From a virus, in IMG/VR virus record IMGVR_UViG_3300034198_000359, positions 1 to 24,276 of that record: a stretch of DNA of 24,276 nucleotides; one strand, 5' to 3'. Positions 18,259 through 24,216 of the stretch are shown piece by piece. Under the pieces are notes generated by a model that saw nothing but the letters and a program-made list of their open reading frames with translations, searched no databases and was not told the origin of the DNA. The first letter of the stretch is position 1. Every line of letters begins with the position of its first letter. A program made the translations under genes and the position numbers.

Positions 18259-18782
18259 TGCCTGTATCTGAAATAAAAATTATTTCTAATTTTATGCCAG
18301 ATGAAGAAATAGATAAAACTATTGCTTTAATTAACAATTCTAAAACTTATGCTTTTAAGAATAATCCAGAAGCAAGAATAGTTCCTTTGCGCGAAAGCGA
18401 AAAAGAAGCAACTGCTTTGGTTAAAAAATATGCTAATAAATTATTAGCAGAACAACCAGTTCAACCATTATATTCGGTTGAAGGGTTTTTATCTTTGTGG
18501 CCTACTGGGGCATTTGCAGATGTTCATAAAGATAATCATTATGGGTTTGAATATCTTTCTCATACTGCATTAGTTTATATAAATGATGATTATGAAGGAG
18601 GAGAAATTTATTTTCCAAATTTTGATTTTGAATATAAACCAAAACGCGGAGATGCAATTTTATTTCCCTGCAATAGAGACGAATTTATGCACGGAGTCAA
18701 AGAAGTAACAAAAGGCAATAGATATACTATTGCTATATGGTATTGTTCATTAAAAGAAAAAGAACATCCCTTACTTTCCTGA
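18258..18782 (+). CDS. 2-oxoglutarate/Fe(II)-dependent dioxygenase, prolyl-4-hydroxylase-like (174 aa)
   Basis: ATG 18258 overlaps the previous stop. The double-stranded beta-helix metal site is complete: His90-x-Asp92 in FADVHKDNHYGFEY, distal His145 in FMHGVKEV, and Arg155 ten residues later for the 2-oxoglutarate carboxylate. Strand motifs TALVYINDDYEGGEIYFP and PKRGDAILFP are typical of the P4H-like branch. The enzyme would couple 2-oxoglutarate decarboxylation to hydroxylation of a protein (proline or another side chain), nucleotide or small molecule. Such enzymes are frequent in cyanophages and other aquatic phages. Here it is in the same direction and coupled to the fibre genes, including a collagen-like fibre with many prolines, so fibre hydroxylation is an attractive inference. 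Its 3' end overlaps the minus-strand gene by 12 bases. Confidence 0.85.
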   Translation: MPVSEIKIISNFMPDEEIDKTIALINNSKTYAFKNNPEARIVPLRESEKEATALVKKYANKLLAEQPVQPLYSVEGFLSLWPTGAFADVHKDNHYGFEYLSHTALVYINDDYEGGEIYFPNFDFEYKPKRGDAILFPCNRDEFMHGVKEVTKGNRYTIAIWYCSLKEKEHPLLS

Positions 18783-19208
18783 ATTATTTTTTAAATCCAT
18801 TAAGGCAATAAAATCTGGACTGCCAACCCAGTTAATTCCTCCATCAATTTCCCATTTTATGTTTAAATTATTGTTTAACGCATATTGAAATATCCAACTA
18901 AGCACCCTTGCTTGCATAGGGCTTCCCGCTTCTTTTATACTTAAGTATTCTATTCCTTCAATTTTACGCATATCAATAATGGCGTCTATATCGTTTGGCT
19001 TCATCCATTCAGGAATGTTAACATTAGTAAGCCATTCACATTTATAGGACTGACAAGGGTCTTTAGGTCGTTTTGCATAAACAGAACAACCCTTTCCAAT
19101 AGCAATAAAATGACAAGGTTTGCCTTGAAAAAAAGTATGCCCTAGGGCTTCTCCCGCAAGATAACCTTCACAGCATTTAGTACAGGTACCGCAAGCTCTT
19201 TTGTCCAT
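18771..19208 (-). CDS. YkgJ-type CxxCxxCC metal-binding protein (145 aa)
   Basis: This minus-strand gene lies within an otherwise plus-strand block. It begins MDKRACGTCTKCCEGYLAG, with Cys6, Cys9, Cys12 and Cys13 forming the CxxCxxCC signature, then Cys32, Cys41, and YAKRPKDPCQSYKC with Cys52 and Cys57. This is the pattern of the YkgJ (zinc- or iron-chelating, PF03692-like) family. The biochemical role of that family is largely unknown, and some members relate to Fe-S or flagellin methylation proteins. The C-terminal ~60 residues are helical and lack cysteines. AAGG lies about eight bases before the ATG on the minus strand. It converges on and overlaps the dioxygenase gene. Its orientation and AT-rich composition suggest a moron, an independently acquired gene. 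Confidence 0.75.
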   Translation of the reverse strand: MDKRACGTCTKCCEGYLAGEALGHTFFQGKPCHFIAIGKGCSVYAKRPKDPCQSYKCEWLTNVNIPEWMKPNDIDAIIDMRKIEGIEYLSIKEAGSPMQARVLSWIFQYALNNNLNIKWEIDGGINWVGSPDFIALMDLKNNSGK

Positions 19209-19226
19209 ACTTTATACCTTATCAGG

Positions 19227-19235
19227 TGCTACAAT
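19227..19235 (+). promoter_or_regulatory. Extended -10 promoter for the 19260 gene
   Basis: TG-C-TACAAT at 19227-19235 matches an extended -10 element (TGnTATAAT with one change). No good -35 box lies at 17 bases, which is usual for extended -10 promoters. Transcription would begin near 19242, within the inverted repeat. The location between a minus-strand gene and a plus-strand gene supports an independent promoter here. Confidence 0.5.
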
Positions 19236-19236
19236 A

Positions 19237-19259
19237 AATTGCCTACTAAGGAGGCAATT
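19237..19259. promoter_or_regulatory. Perfect 8-bp inverted repeat over transcription/translation start (candidate operator)
   Basis: AATTGCCT (19237-19244) and AGGCAATT (19252-19259) are exact reverse complements around a 7-base centre. The right arm and centre contain the ribosome site TAAGGAGG (19247-19254), and the ATG follows at once. Either the RNA hairpin hides the ribosome site or, since the predicted start point lies inside the left arm, the palindrome is a DNA operator for a repressor. Confidence 0.55.
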
Positions 19260-19982
19260 ATGACGCAAATCGTGTTTACCAACACATTTGGAGTGCCGGA
19301 AAAATACGCTCCAAAACCAGCATCTCAACTTATACCTGAATGGTATAAAAATACTGAGTCTTATATAGGTGATGAAAAAAAGCCAGGCGGTCAAGGCGAT
19401 ACTACTGGAACCATTAAACGGTGTATGCCTGTATTTGATGCTATTAATTCTGGTTATTTGTTAATAACTCATACAGATATTTGGGTAACTCAACAAGACG
19501 AAATAGACTCAAACACAGGCTCGCCAACAGGTAAAAAAATACCTTGGTTTGAATGGCCTTCGTTTGACCCAATTCAATTTCATCCACCAGAGCAAGCGCC
19601 ATTACATCCAAAAGCAACTGGCAACCCAGTTCCTAAATGGATAAACCCTTGGTCAATAAAAACTCCACCAGGATATTCAACGCTATTTGTAGCCCCATTC
19701 CATCGCAATAATATGTTTAATGCAATGCCAGGTGTAGTAGATACTGATACTTACACTGCTCCAGTCAATATAATTTTTACTCTTTCAGACCCAAATTTTG
19801 AAGGACTTGTTCCCGCCGGTACTCCGATAGTTCAGGTAATTCCATTTCAACGCGAGTCTTGGGAAATGGTTATTGGGAATGCAAATGATTTTCAACAACA
19901 ACAAAATGTAACTGTTAAATTACGGACTAAGTTCTTTGACTCTTATAAAACGCAATACCGACAAGTAAAAGAATATAGATAG
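19260..19982 (+). CDS. Conserved phage protein of unknown function, DUF6065-like (240 aa)
   Basis: ATG 19260 with TAAGGAGG at 19247-19254 is preferred over the in-frame TTG 19239 upstream. The soluble 240-residue protein has distinctive blocks: ASQLIPEWYKNTESY, KRCMPVFDAINSGYLL, NPWSIKTPPGYSTLFVAPFH, GVVDTDTYTAPVNIIFTL, and GTPIVQVIPFQRESWEM. I recognise this pattern as a family found in cyanophages, pelagiphages and other aquatic phages, possibly the one named DUF6065. The name should be checked, and the function is unknown. It has its own promoter and operator-like repeat upstream and a strong terminator directly after, so it forms a single-gene transcription unit inside the late operon. 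That is typical of a moron expressed independently of phage late control. Confidence 0.65.
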   Translation: MTQIVFTNTFGVPEKYAPKPASQLIPEWYKNTESYIGDEKKPGGQGDTTGTIKRCMPVFDAINSGYLLITHTDIWVTQQDEIDSNTGSPTGKKIPWFEWPSFDPIQFHPPEQAPLHPKATGNPVPKWINPWSIKTPPGYSTLFVAPFHRNNMFNAMPGVVDTDTYTAPVNIIFTLSDPNFEGLVPAGTPIVQVIPFQRESWEMVIGNANDFQQQQNVTVKLRTKFFDSYKTQYRQVKEYR

Positions 19983-19998
19983 ATAAAGTACAAACTAG

Positions 19999-20019
19999 CC
20001 CCGCTTCGGCGGGGTTTTT
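19999..20019 (+). terminator. Rho-independent terminator (UUCG loop)
   Basis: CCCCGC (19999-20004), loop TTCG, GCGGGG (20009-20014), then TTTTT. The 6-bp all-GC stem with a stable tetraloop and T-run is textbook. It ends the 19260 unit and stands only 16 bases before the GTG of the next virion gene, so late transcription coming from upstream would have to read through it or be re-initiated. Confidence 0.9.
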
Positions 20020-20035
20020 CTATTAAGGAGCAACA

Positions 20036-22240
20036 GTGGCATACGGCGATCAAATCACAGAAGCGATCCCATCCCCTATTGGTAACCCAGTAGCTAACCA
20101 AACATATGCCCTTACCGGTATTGCTTATGATGTATCTATTGGCGGTCAACCATTCTTCTTAAACAACGATGACAATAATCCTTACCGTAGAATTACAGCT
20201 CAGTATCGCAAGAACCAGATTGATATGTCCCGTGAACCTGGTGAACAAACAATCACCGGATGGTGGCTTAGATCACAATCGTCATTCCACCTTGGTCAAG
20301 GTATAAAGTTTTTTGAACCATCACAAGATGAATTACTTAGATTTCAATACACCTATTCAAAAGGTTGTAACGTTTGGACTAAAGGACAAGTAACCTTACT
20401 TAGTGATACTGATACAGTTCACGAAGTTGATAATGCTTTGCAAACCAATGGGCGTCCATTTCAGTTTTTAAGATCTATTAAATGGAAAGCAAACGGCAAC
20501 TCCTATCAAGGAGCATTACTTTCTGATGGTTACGATGTTGACCGTATCTATCCAGCCATTACTGCTTCTGTTACCAACAAGGCTTTAACTGCCAACGTAG
20601 CTACCCTTACAGCAACTGCTCACGGGCTATCAGTAGGTATGGAAATAAGCGTTACAGGTGTTGACGCAACTTTTAATGGTACTTATGCAATTACCGCAGT
20701 AACAACAAACACTTTTAGTTATGCACTTGTACACGCTAACGTTGCATCTACAGCAGTATCTCCTGCTGGTACTGTTACTAGCGATAATACTCACTTTGCT
20801 GATTACACTTCTGGAACCAATGATCCCGTATATGCTTTATGTGATGATGGTATATATGCTTATTGGGTAACCAACGATGTTGCTAGTGGTAAATTGCAAA
20901 TACAAAAGAAACTAATTTCTGATGGTCCATCCGTAGCACCAACTGTTATGTTTACTAAAGTTGGAATTACTGTAGTTAATGCAGTTATTGAGTATGTAAA
21001 AGAACGTTTAGTTCTAGCAGTAAACAATGCAGTATATGAATTTGCTACAACTGCTACTTCATTACCAACTGCTGTGTATACACATCCAACTACTGACTTT
21101 ACCTATACCAGTATCGCTGCTTCAGGCGCAGCTATCTACTTATCAGGCTACAGCGGCATCCAATCAACAATTCAAAAGTTTACTTTGAATACTTCAACTG
21201 GTGCTATGCCTACCCTTACCTCTGCTATTACAGCAGCAGAATTACCTGCCGGTGAAATCAATTACAAAATATTTTTCTACTTAAACTACTTATGTATCGG
21301 CACCAACAAGGGTGTTCGTATTGCAGACATCAGTACAACTGATGGCTCACTTGCTTACGGTCCACTTATCTTTCAATCATCACAGCCAGTCTATGACTTT
21401 ACTGCTAGAGACAAATACCTTTGGTGTGTTACCGGAGTTGACGGCAACCCTGGCACAACTCGTATTGATCTAGGAACTCAATTAGGATCTAACTTAGTAT
21501 TTGCTTACGCTTGGGATCTATATGACCCTAATACTACAGGCTTTACAACTACTGCCTGTACTTTCCTTGGTGATACTAACCGCCTTATATTTACTACTGC
21601 TAATAACGGTACTACAAATGGTAAAATTTATATCGAAGCTAGCACTCGTTTAATTGCACAAGGCAAATTACACGGTGGATATATTCGTTTCAATACTTTG
21701 GAAAACAAAATCTTTAAGTACCTAACCCCACGTTGTAATACAACCGATGGTGGTTTAGGTATTATTTCCGTAGATGCTAATGGCAATGAATATGATATTG
21801 GTACTTTTTCTCAAGGAACAGATGTAGGGGATGTATCTATTCCTTACCCACCTGGGGCGCAACAATACTTAGGCTTTGAGTTTACCTTTACTAGATCTAC
21901 TACAGACAATACTAAGGGTCCATTATTTACTGGATACCAAGTCAAGGTATTGCTTGCTGTACCACGCCAACGCCTTATCCAACTACCGCTTGAATGTTAT
22001 GACAGCGAATCAGATAAGTTTGGTAACAAAGCTGGATACGATGGTTCTGCTTACAACCGTATCAAAGAACTTGAAACTATTGAATCTAATGGCGATACCA
22101 TTAAGATAGAAGATTTCCGTACCGGAGAAACTCTTACAGGTATCATCGAAGAGATTGACTTTATCAACAGAACTCCTACTGATAAGCGCTATAGCGGTTA
22201 TGGTGGTTTGCTCCTCGTCACTGTTCGTTCTATGAGCTAA
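20036..22240 (+). CDS. Tail nozzle/hub-like beta-propeller protein with Ig-like insert (734 aa)
   Basis: GTG start at 20036 with AAGGAG at 20025-20030. Residues 1-~170 are mixed beta (SIGGQPFFLNNDDNNPYRRI, then GEQTITGWWLRSQSSFHLG). Residues ~175-248 form an Ig-like insert with the widespread phage motif TATAHGLSVGMEISVTGVDA and FNGTYAITAVTTNTFSYA. From ~255 to ~560 there are repeated four-strand blades (YALCDDGIYAYWVTND, LVLAVNNAVYEFAT, NYLCIGTNKGVRIADIS, DKYLWCVTGVDG, NRLIFTTANNGT) characteristic of a beta-propeller. The C-terminus (GETLTGIIEEIDFINRTP) looks like a small barrel found in tail hub proteins. T7 gp12 has comparable length and a propeller and forms the tail nozzle. Other distal tail proteins remain possible. 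Confidence 0.68.
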   Translation: MAYGDQITEAIPSPIGNPVANQTYALTGIAYDVSIGGQPFFLNNDDNNPYRRITAQYRKNQIDMSREPGEQTITGWWLRSQSSFHLGQGIKFFEPSQDELLRFQYTYSKGCNVWTKGQVTLLSDTDTVHEVDNALQTNGRPFQFLRSIKWKANGNSYQGALLSDGYDVDRIYPAITASVTNKALTANVATLTATAHGLSVGMEISVTGVDATFNGTYAITAVTTNTFSYALVHANVASTAVSPAGTVTSDNTHFADYTSGTNDPVYALCDDGIYAYWVTNDVASGKLQIQKKLISDGPSVAPTVMFTKVGITVVNAVIEYVKERLVLAVNNAVYEFATTATSLPTAVYTHPTTDFTYTSIAASGAAIYLSGYSGIQSTIQKFTLNTSTGAMPTLTSAITAAELPAGEINYKIFFYLNYLCIGTNKGVRIADISTTDGSLAYGPLIFQSSQPVYDFTARDKYLWCVTGVDGNPGTTRIDLGTQLGSNLVFAYAWDLYDPNTTGFTTTACTFLGDTNRLIFTTANNGTTNGKIYIEASTRLIAQGKLHGGYIRFNTLENKIFKYLTPRCNTTDGGLGIISVDANGNEYDIGTFSQGTDVGDVSIPYPPGAQQYLGFEFTFTRSTTDNTKGPLFTGYQVKVLLAVPRQRLIQLPLECYDSESDKFGNKAGYDGSAYNRIKELETIESNGDTIKIEDFRTGETLTGIIEEIDFINRTPTDKRYSGYGGLLLVTVRSMS

Positions 22241-22248
22241 GGAATAGT

Positions 22249-22518
22249 ATGAATCCCGCTGATTGGTCAGGCATTGTCTATGCCTATTTTTTTGTAGCTA
22301 CTGGTGTCTTATGGGGAATCATAAGAGCGTTACATCATACAATTCTTACAGTAATAAACACAGCACTTGAACCTGTATGTGAAGACTTAACTAAGATTAA
22401 GTACCAGTTGTATAACAATGGTGGTGAATCTATGAAAGATTCTATTGATCGTATAGAAAAAGATGCTATTGAATTAAGAATTAACCAAGCAATAATTAAA
22501 GCAAAGCTGGAAAACTAA
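22249..22518 (+). CDS. Membrane-anchored coiled-coil protein of lysis cassette, DUF2746-like (89 aa)
   Basis: ATG 22249 follows AAGGA at 22240-22244. One transmembrane segment lies at ~8-26 (GIVYAYFFVATGVLWGIIR). A charged helix and a motif NNGGESMKDSIDRIE follow, leading to a C-terminal coiled coil. The NGGxSxxDxxxRIE pattern recalls DUF2746-type proteins found beside lysis genes in actinobacteriophages, where the role may be holin-like or spanin-like. Its stop overlaps the endolysin start (TAATG), so the two are coupled. Confidence 0.65.
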   Translation: MNPADWSGIVYAYFFVATGVLWGIIRALHHTILTVINTALEPVCEDLTKIKYQLYNNGGESMKDSIDRIEKDAIELRINQAIIKAKLEN

Positions 22519-23000
22519 TGGGATTAAAGGAAGATTTCGTTGCCAAAGCAAGATCAGAAATCGGTTACATTGAAGGTCCAGGGGATAATGAAACTAAATT
22601 CCAGAAGATCCACGCTGCTTGGTGCGGAGCGTTCCTTAACTGGTGTGCAAAAGAAATTGGCTTTACTGGGATGCCTAACCTTGTATACACACCGACGGGC
22701 GCGTCAGCGTTCCAAGGCAAAGGCGCTTGGTCGAATCCTGCTACTGCTAAGCCTGAGCCTGGTGACATTGTGTTCTTTGATTTTCCAGGAGGTCAAAAAA
22801 TTGACCACGTTGGAGTTGTGGTAAAAGATAATTTAGATGGAACTGTTGTGACCGTCGAGGGAAACACTAGTCCAGATACCAAACCTGCCGGTAATCAAAG
22901 TAACGGCGGAGAAGTTTGCCTCAAGGTACGCGCTTACAAGGCAGATAACAAAAGAAAGTTACCAGTATACGTAGCTGGTTTCGGAAGACCAAAATGGTAA
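22518..23000 (+). CDS. CHAP-domain endolysin (160 aa)
   Basis: ATG overlaps the previous stop. This is a CHAP (NlpC/P60-clan) amidase/endopeptidase with catalytic Cys36 in HAAWCGAFLNWCAKEIGF, His97 in KIDHVGVVV, and Glu114 in VVTVEGNTSPDT. PEPGDIVFFDFP is the usual connecting strand before the His. It cuts peptidoglycan peptide bonds or cross-bridges to release virions. At 160 residues it is essentially the catalytic domain alone, with no clear wall-binding domain after residue ~150 and no signal peptide, so export depends on a holin. It lies between two membrane-protein genes, a standard lysis cassette. A structural wall hydrolase is less likely given this context. Confidence 0.88.
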   Translation: MGLKEDFVAKARSEIGYIEGPGDNETKFQKIHAAWCGAFLNWCAKEIGFTGMPNLVYTPTGASAFQGKGAWSNPATAKPEPGDIVFFDFPGGQKIDHVGVVVKDNLDGTVVTVEGNTSPDTKPAGNQSNGGEVCLKVRAYKADNKRKLPVYVAGFGRPKW

Positions 23001-23010
23001 AAGGAGCAAT

Positions 23011-23220
23011 ATGAAGTTCAATAATAAAGCAGTAGAGATCTGGGCCAAGTGGTTCGTTGGTAATGCCATCACAGCAGTAGTTGTAATTGGCAAGTCACCA
23101 ATAGATTTCACAGGATCAGATTGGCATCACGCAGCCAACACAATCTGGCTAGCAGTAGTTCCAGTGCTAATTGCTTGGGCTAACCCAAAGCACGATTTCA
23201 CAATGACAGTTAAGAAGTAA
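23011..23220 (+). CDS. Putative holin, two transmembrane segments, r1t-like (69 aa)
   Basis: ATG 23011 follows AAAAGGAGC at 22999-23007. Hydrophobic segments at ~14-28 (WFVGNAITAVVVIG) and ~41-57 (AANTIWLAVVPVLIAWA) are separated by a short polar turn with FTGSDWHH. A basic tail (TVKK) ends the protein. Size, two membrane helices and the acidic/Trp turn match small phage holins such as the r1t type, which form membrane lesions that free the endolysin. It is the last gene before a strong terminator, so it closes the late operon. Confidence 0.75.
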   Translation: MKFNNKAVEIWAKWFVGNAITAVVVIGKSPIDFTGSDWHHAANTIWLAVVPVLIAWANPKHDFTMTVKK

Positions 23221-23247
23221 CCAGACTCTTACTGCGAGGCACTAAAG

Positions 23248-23279
23248 GCCCATCCCTTCGGGGGTGGGCTTCTTTTTTT
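23248..23279 (+). terminator. Rho-independent terminator ending the late operon
   Basis: GCCCATCCC (23248-23256), loop TTCG, GGGGTGGGC (23261-23269) with one T-G pair, followed by TTCTTTTTTT. This strong terminator lies 27 bases after the holin stop. In reverse it has only a short T-run (CTTTAG), so it may weakly serve the minus-strand gene that ends at 23288. Confidence 0.92.
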
Positions 23280-23287
23280 ATGCCGTT

Positions 23288-23512
23288 TTACGGTTTGTCT
23301 AAAGGGCAGGGAACGATTACTAGGTTGCCACAGTTGACGCACTCAGCGTCAAGGTGGTACCAAGCGATCTCATAGTCATCAAAAGCTGCTGCAATGTAGA
23401 ATGTTTTTGACCCACAGGAACAGGCGTGGACCGGACCAAAGGCCCTTAGATCAGTTCCAAAACGCTCTGGGAGCTGTTTAATTTTACGCAGGGATGGTAG
23501 ACGGAGTCGCAC
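23288..23512 (-). CDS. Zinc-ribbon protein (74 aa)
   Basis: Minus-strand gene starting at GTG 23512, with GAGAGG six bases upstream on that strand. A basic N-terminus (MRLRLPSLRKIKQLPERFG) is followed by a two-knuckle zinc ribbon: Cys31-x-Cys33 in HACSCGSKTF and Cys58-x-x-Cys61 in DAECVNCGNLV. FDDYEIAWYHLDAECVNCG and the ending PCPLDKP match a short zinc-ribbon family I know from actinobacterial phages. Zinc ribbons of this size often bind nucleic acid or other proteins. The gene stands alone and opposite to the late genes, sharing a control region with the proteasome-like gene. A regulatory role is possible but not shown. Confidence 0.7.
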   Translation of the reverse strand: MRLRLPSLRKIKQLPERFGTDLRAFGPVHACSCGSKTFYIAAAFDDYEIAWYHLDAECVNCGNLVIVPCPLDKP

Positions 23513-23530
23513 AGACTGCCTCTCTTCTAC

Positions 23531-23546
23531 CAGCCCGAGAGGGCTG
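23531..23546. promoter_or_regulatory. GNRA-type hairpin in divergent control region
   Basis: CAGCCC (23531-23536) pairs perfectly with GGGCTG (23541-23546) around GAGA. No T-run follows in either direction. On the minus strand it falls in the 5' leader of the zinc-ribbon gene, just before its ribosome site, so it could affect translation of that gene. Confidence 0.4.
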
Positions 23547-23573
23547 ACTGTTTAATTCGCCTTACGGCTCATA

Positions 23574-23601
23574 TTGTAATCACCGAAACGCCTAGTATGA
23601 T
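23574..23601 (+). promoter_or_regulatory. Candidate promoter for the proteasome-like gene
   Basis: TTGTAA (23574-23579) and TATGAT (23596-23601) are 16 bases apart, with four and five matches to the sigma-70-type boxes. Transcription would start near 23608, leaving a ~34-base leader. The complementary strand of the -35 area reads TTACAAT, a possible -10 for the minus-strand zinc-ribbon gene, so the two promoters may overlap. Confidence 0.5.
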
Positions 23602-23641
23602 AAATAAAGGACTTCGTGGCGTGTCGTGATAGACTTCACAT

Positions 23642-24214
23642 ATGACCACACTTACAGGATACCAAGGTGACGGCTTTGTTGTCCTCGCTGCTGACTCACA
23701 GATTACAGAAGATAACTTAATAACTATCTCAACTAAGACGCCAAAGATTCTTACTCGAGGTAAGTATCTACTAGGCATAGTCGGTGATTCAAGACCAGGA
23801 GATATCCTTGCTTACAACTGGAACCCACCTGCTTTTAAGCCAGCCGATGATCCGATACAACATATGGGTCGTAAGGTTATCCCCAGTATTGTGCGAGCAT
23901 TTAGTGACGGTAACTACACGTGGGACAGGGCTGATAAAGAATCAGGTTTTGATTACCTGATAGCTTTTAACGGTCACCTATTTCATATAGCTTGCGATAT
24001 GTCCTTTATCCAGTCAGACTACGGAATATACGGACTTGGAACCGGTGGACAATTTGCTATGGGTTACCTATGGGCGATGAAGGATGCCACGATTGAATAT
24101 GAATGGGATACCGACTCGGCAAAAATGTTCTTGACGGACGCAATTAAGTGTGCGACTATTTTCGATGTAAACACAGGACTACCAATTCAGGTAGAACTAC
24201 AGAAACGGGGATAA
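23642..24214 (+). CDS. Proteasome-beta/HslV-like Ntn-hydrolase protease (190 aa)
   Basis: The sequence opens MTTLTGYQGDGFVVLAADSQ, lining up with HslV (MTTI...GxVVIAGDGQxT) and proteasome beta subunits. Counting from the Thr after Met: Thr1 nucleophile, Asp17, Gln19, Thr21, Asn24, Lys34-Ile35 in the place of Lys33, and Gly47 in GIVGD. Further on, GLGTGGQFAMG (Thr133) takes the Ser129 position, and AIKCATIFDVNTGLPIQVEL gives Asp174 and Thr177 for Asp166 and Ser169, a conservative Ser-to-Thr swap. There is no propeptide, so Met removal would expose Thr1 as in HslV. At 189 mature residues it has HslV-like length. It likely assembles into a ring and cleaves proteins. Targets could be host regulators or phage proteins. 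No unfoldase (HslU, Mpa or ClpX-like) is seen in the window. No clear ribosome site precedes the ATG. Confidence 0.83.
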   Translation: MTTLTGYQGDGFVVLAADSQITEDNLITISTKTPKILTRGKYLLGIVGDSRPGDILAYNWNPPAFKPADDPIQHMGRKVIPSIVRAFSDGNYTWDRADKESGFDYLIAFNGHLFHIACDMSFIQSDYGIYGLGTGGQFAMGYLWAMKDATIEYEWDTDSAKMFLTDAIKCATIFDVNTGLPIQVELQKRG

Positions 24215-24216
24215 GA

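Noticed and set aside
18783-18800. T-rich stretch after the dioxygenase gene as a terminator
   Set aside because: TTATTTTTTAAA has no GC-rich stem before it and lies within the convergent minus-strand gene.
23221-23247. Possible tRNA or small RNA between holin stop and terminator
   Set aside because: No cloverleaf or TTCGA-type arm is seen. The segment is just the 3' untranslated end of the late operon.
23531-23560. CAGCCC-GAGA-GGGCTG as a rho-independent terminator
   Set aside because: The stem is good but the following bases (ACTGTTTAATT) lack a proper T-run on either strand.
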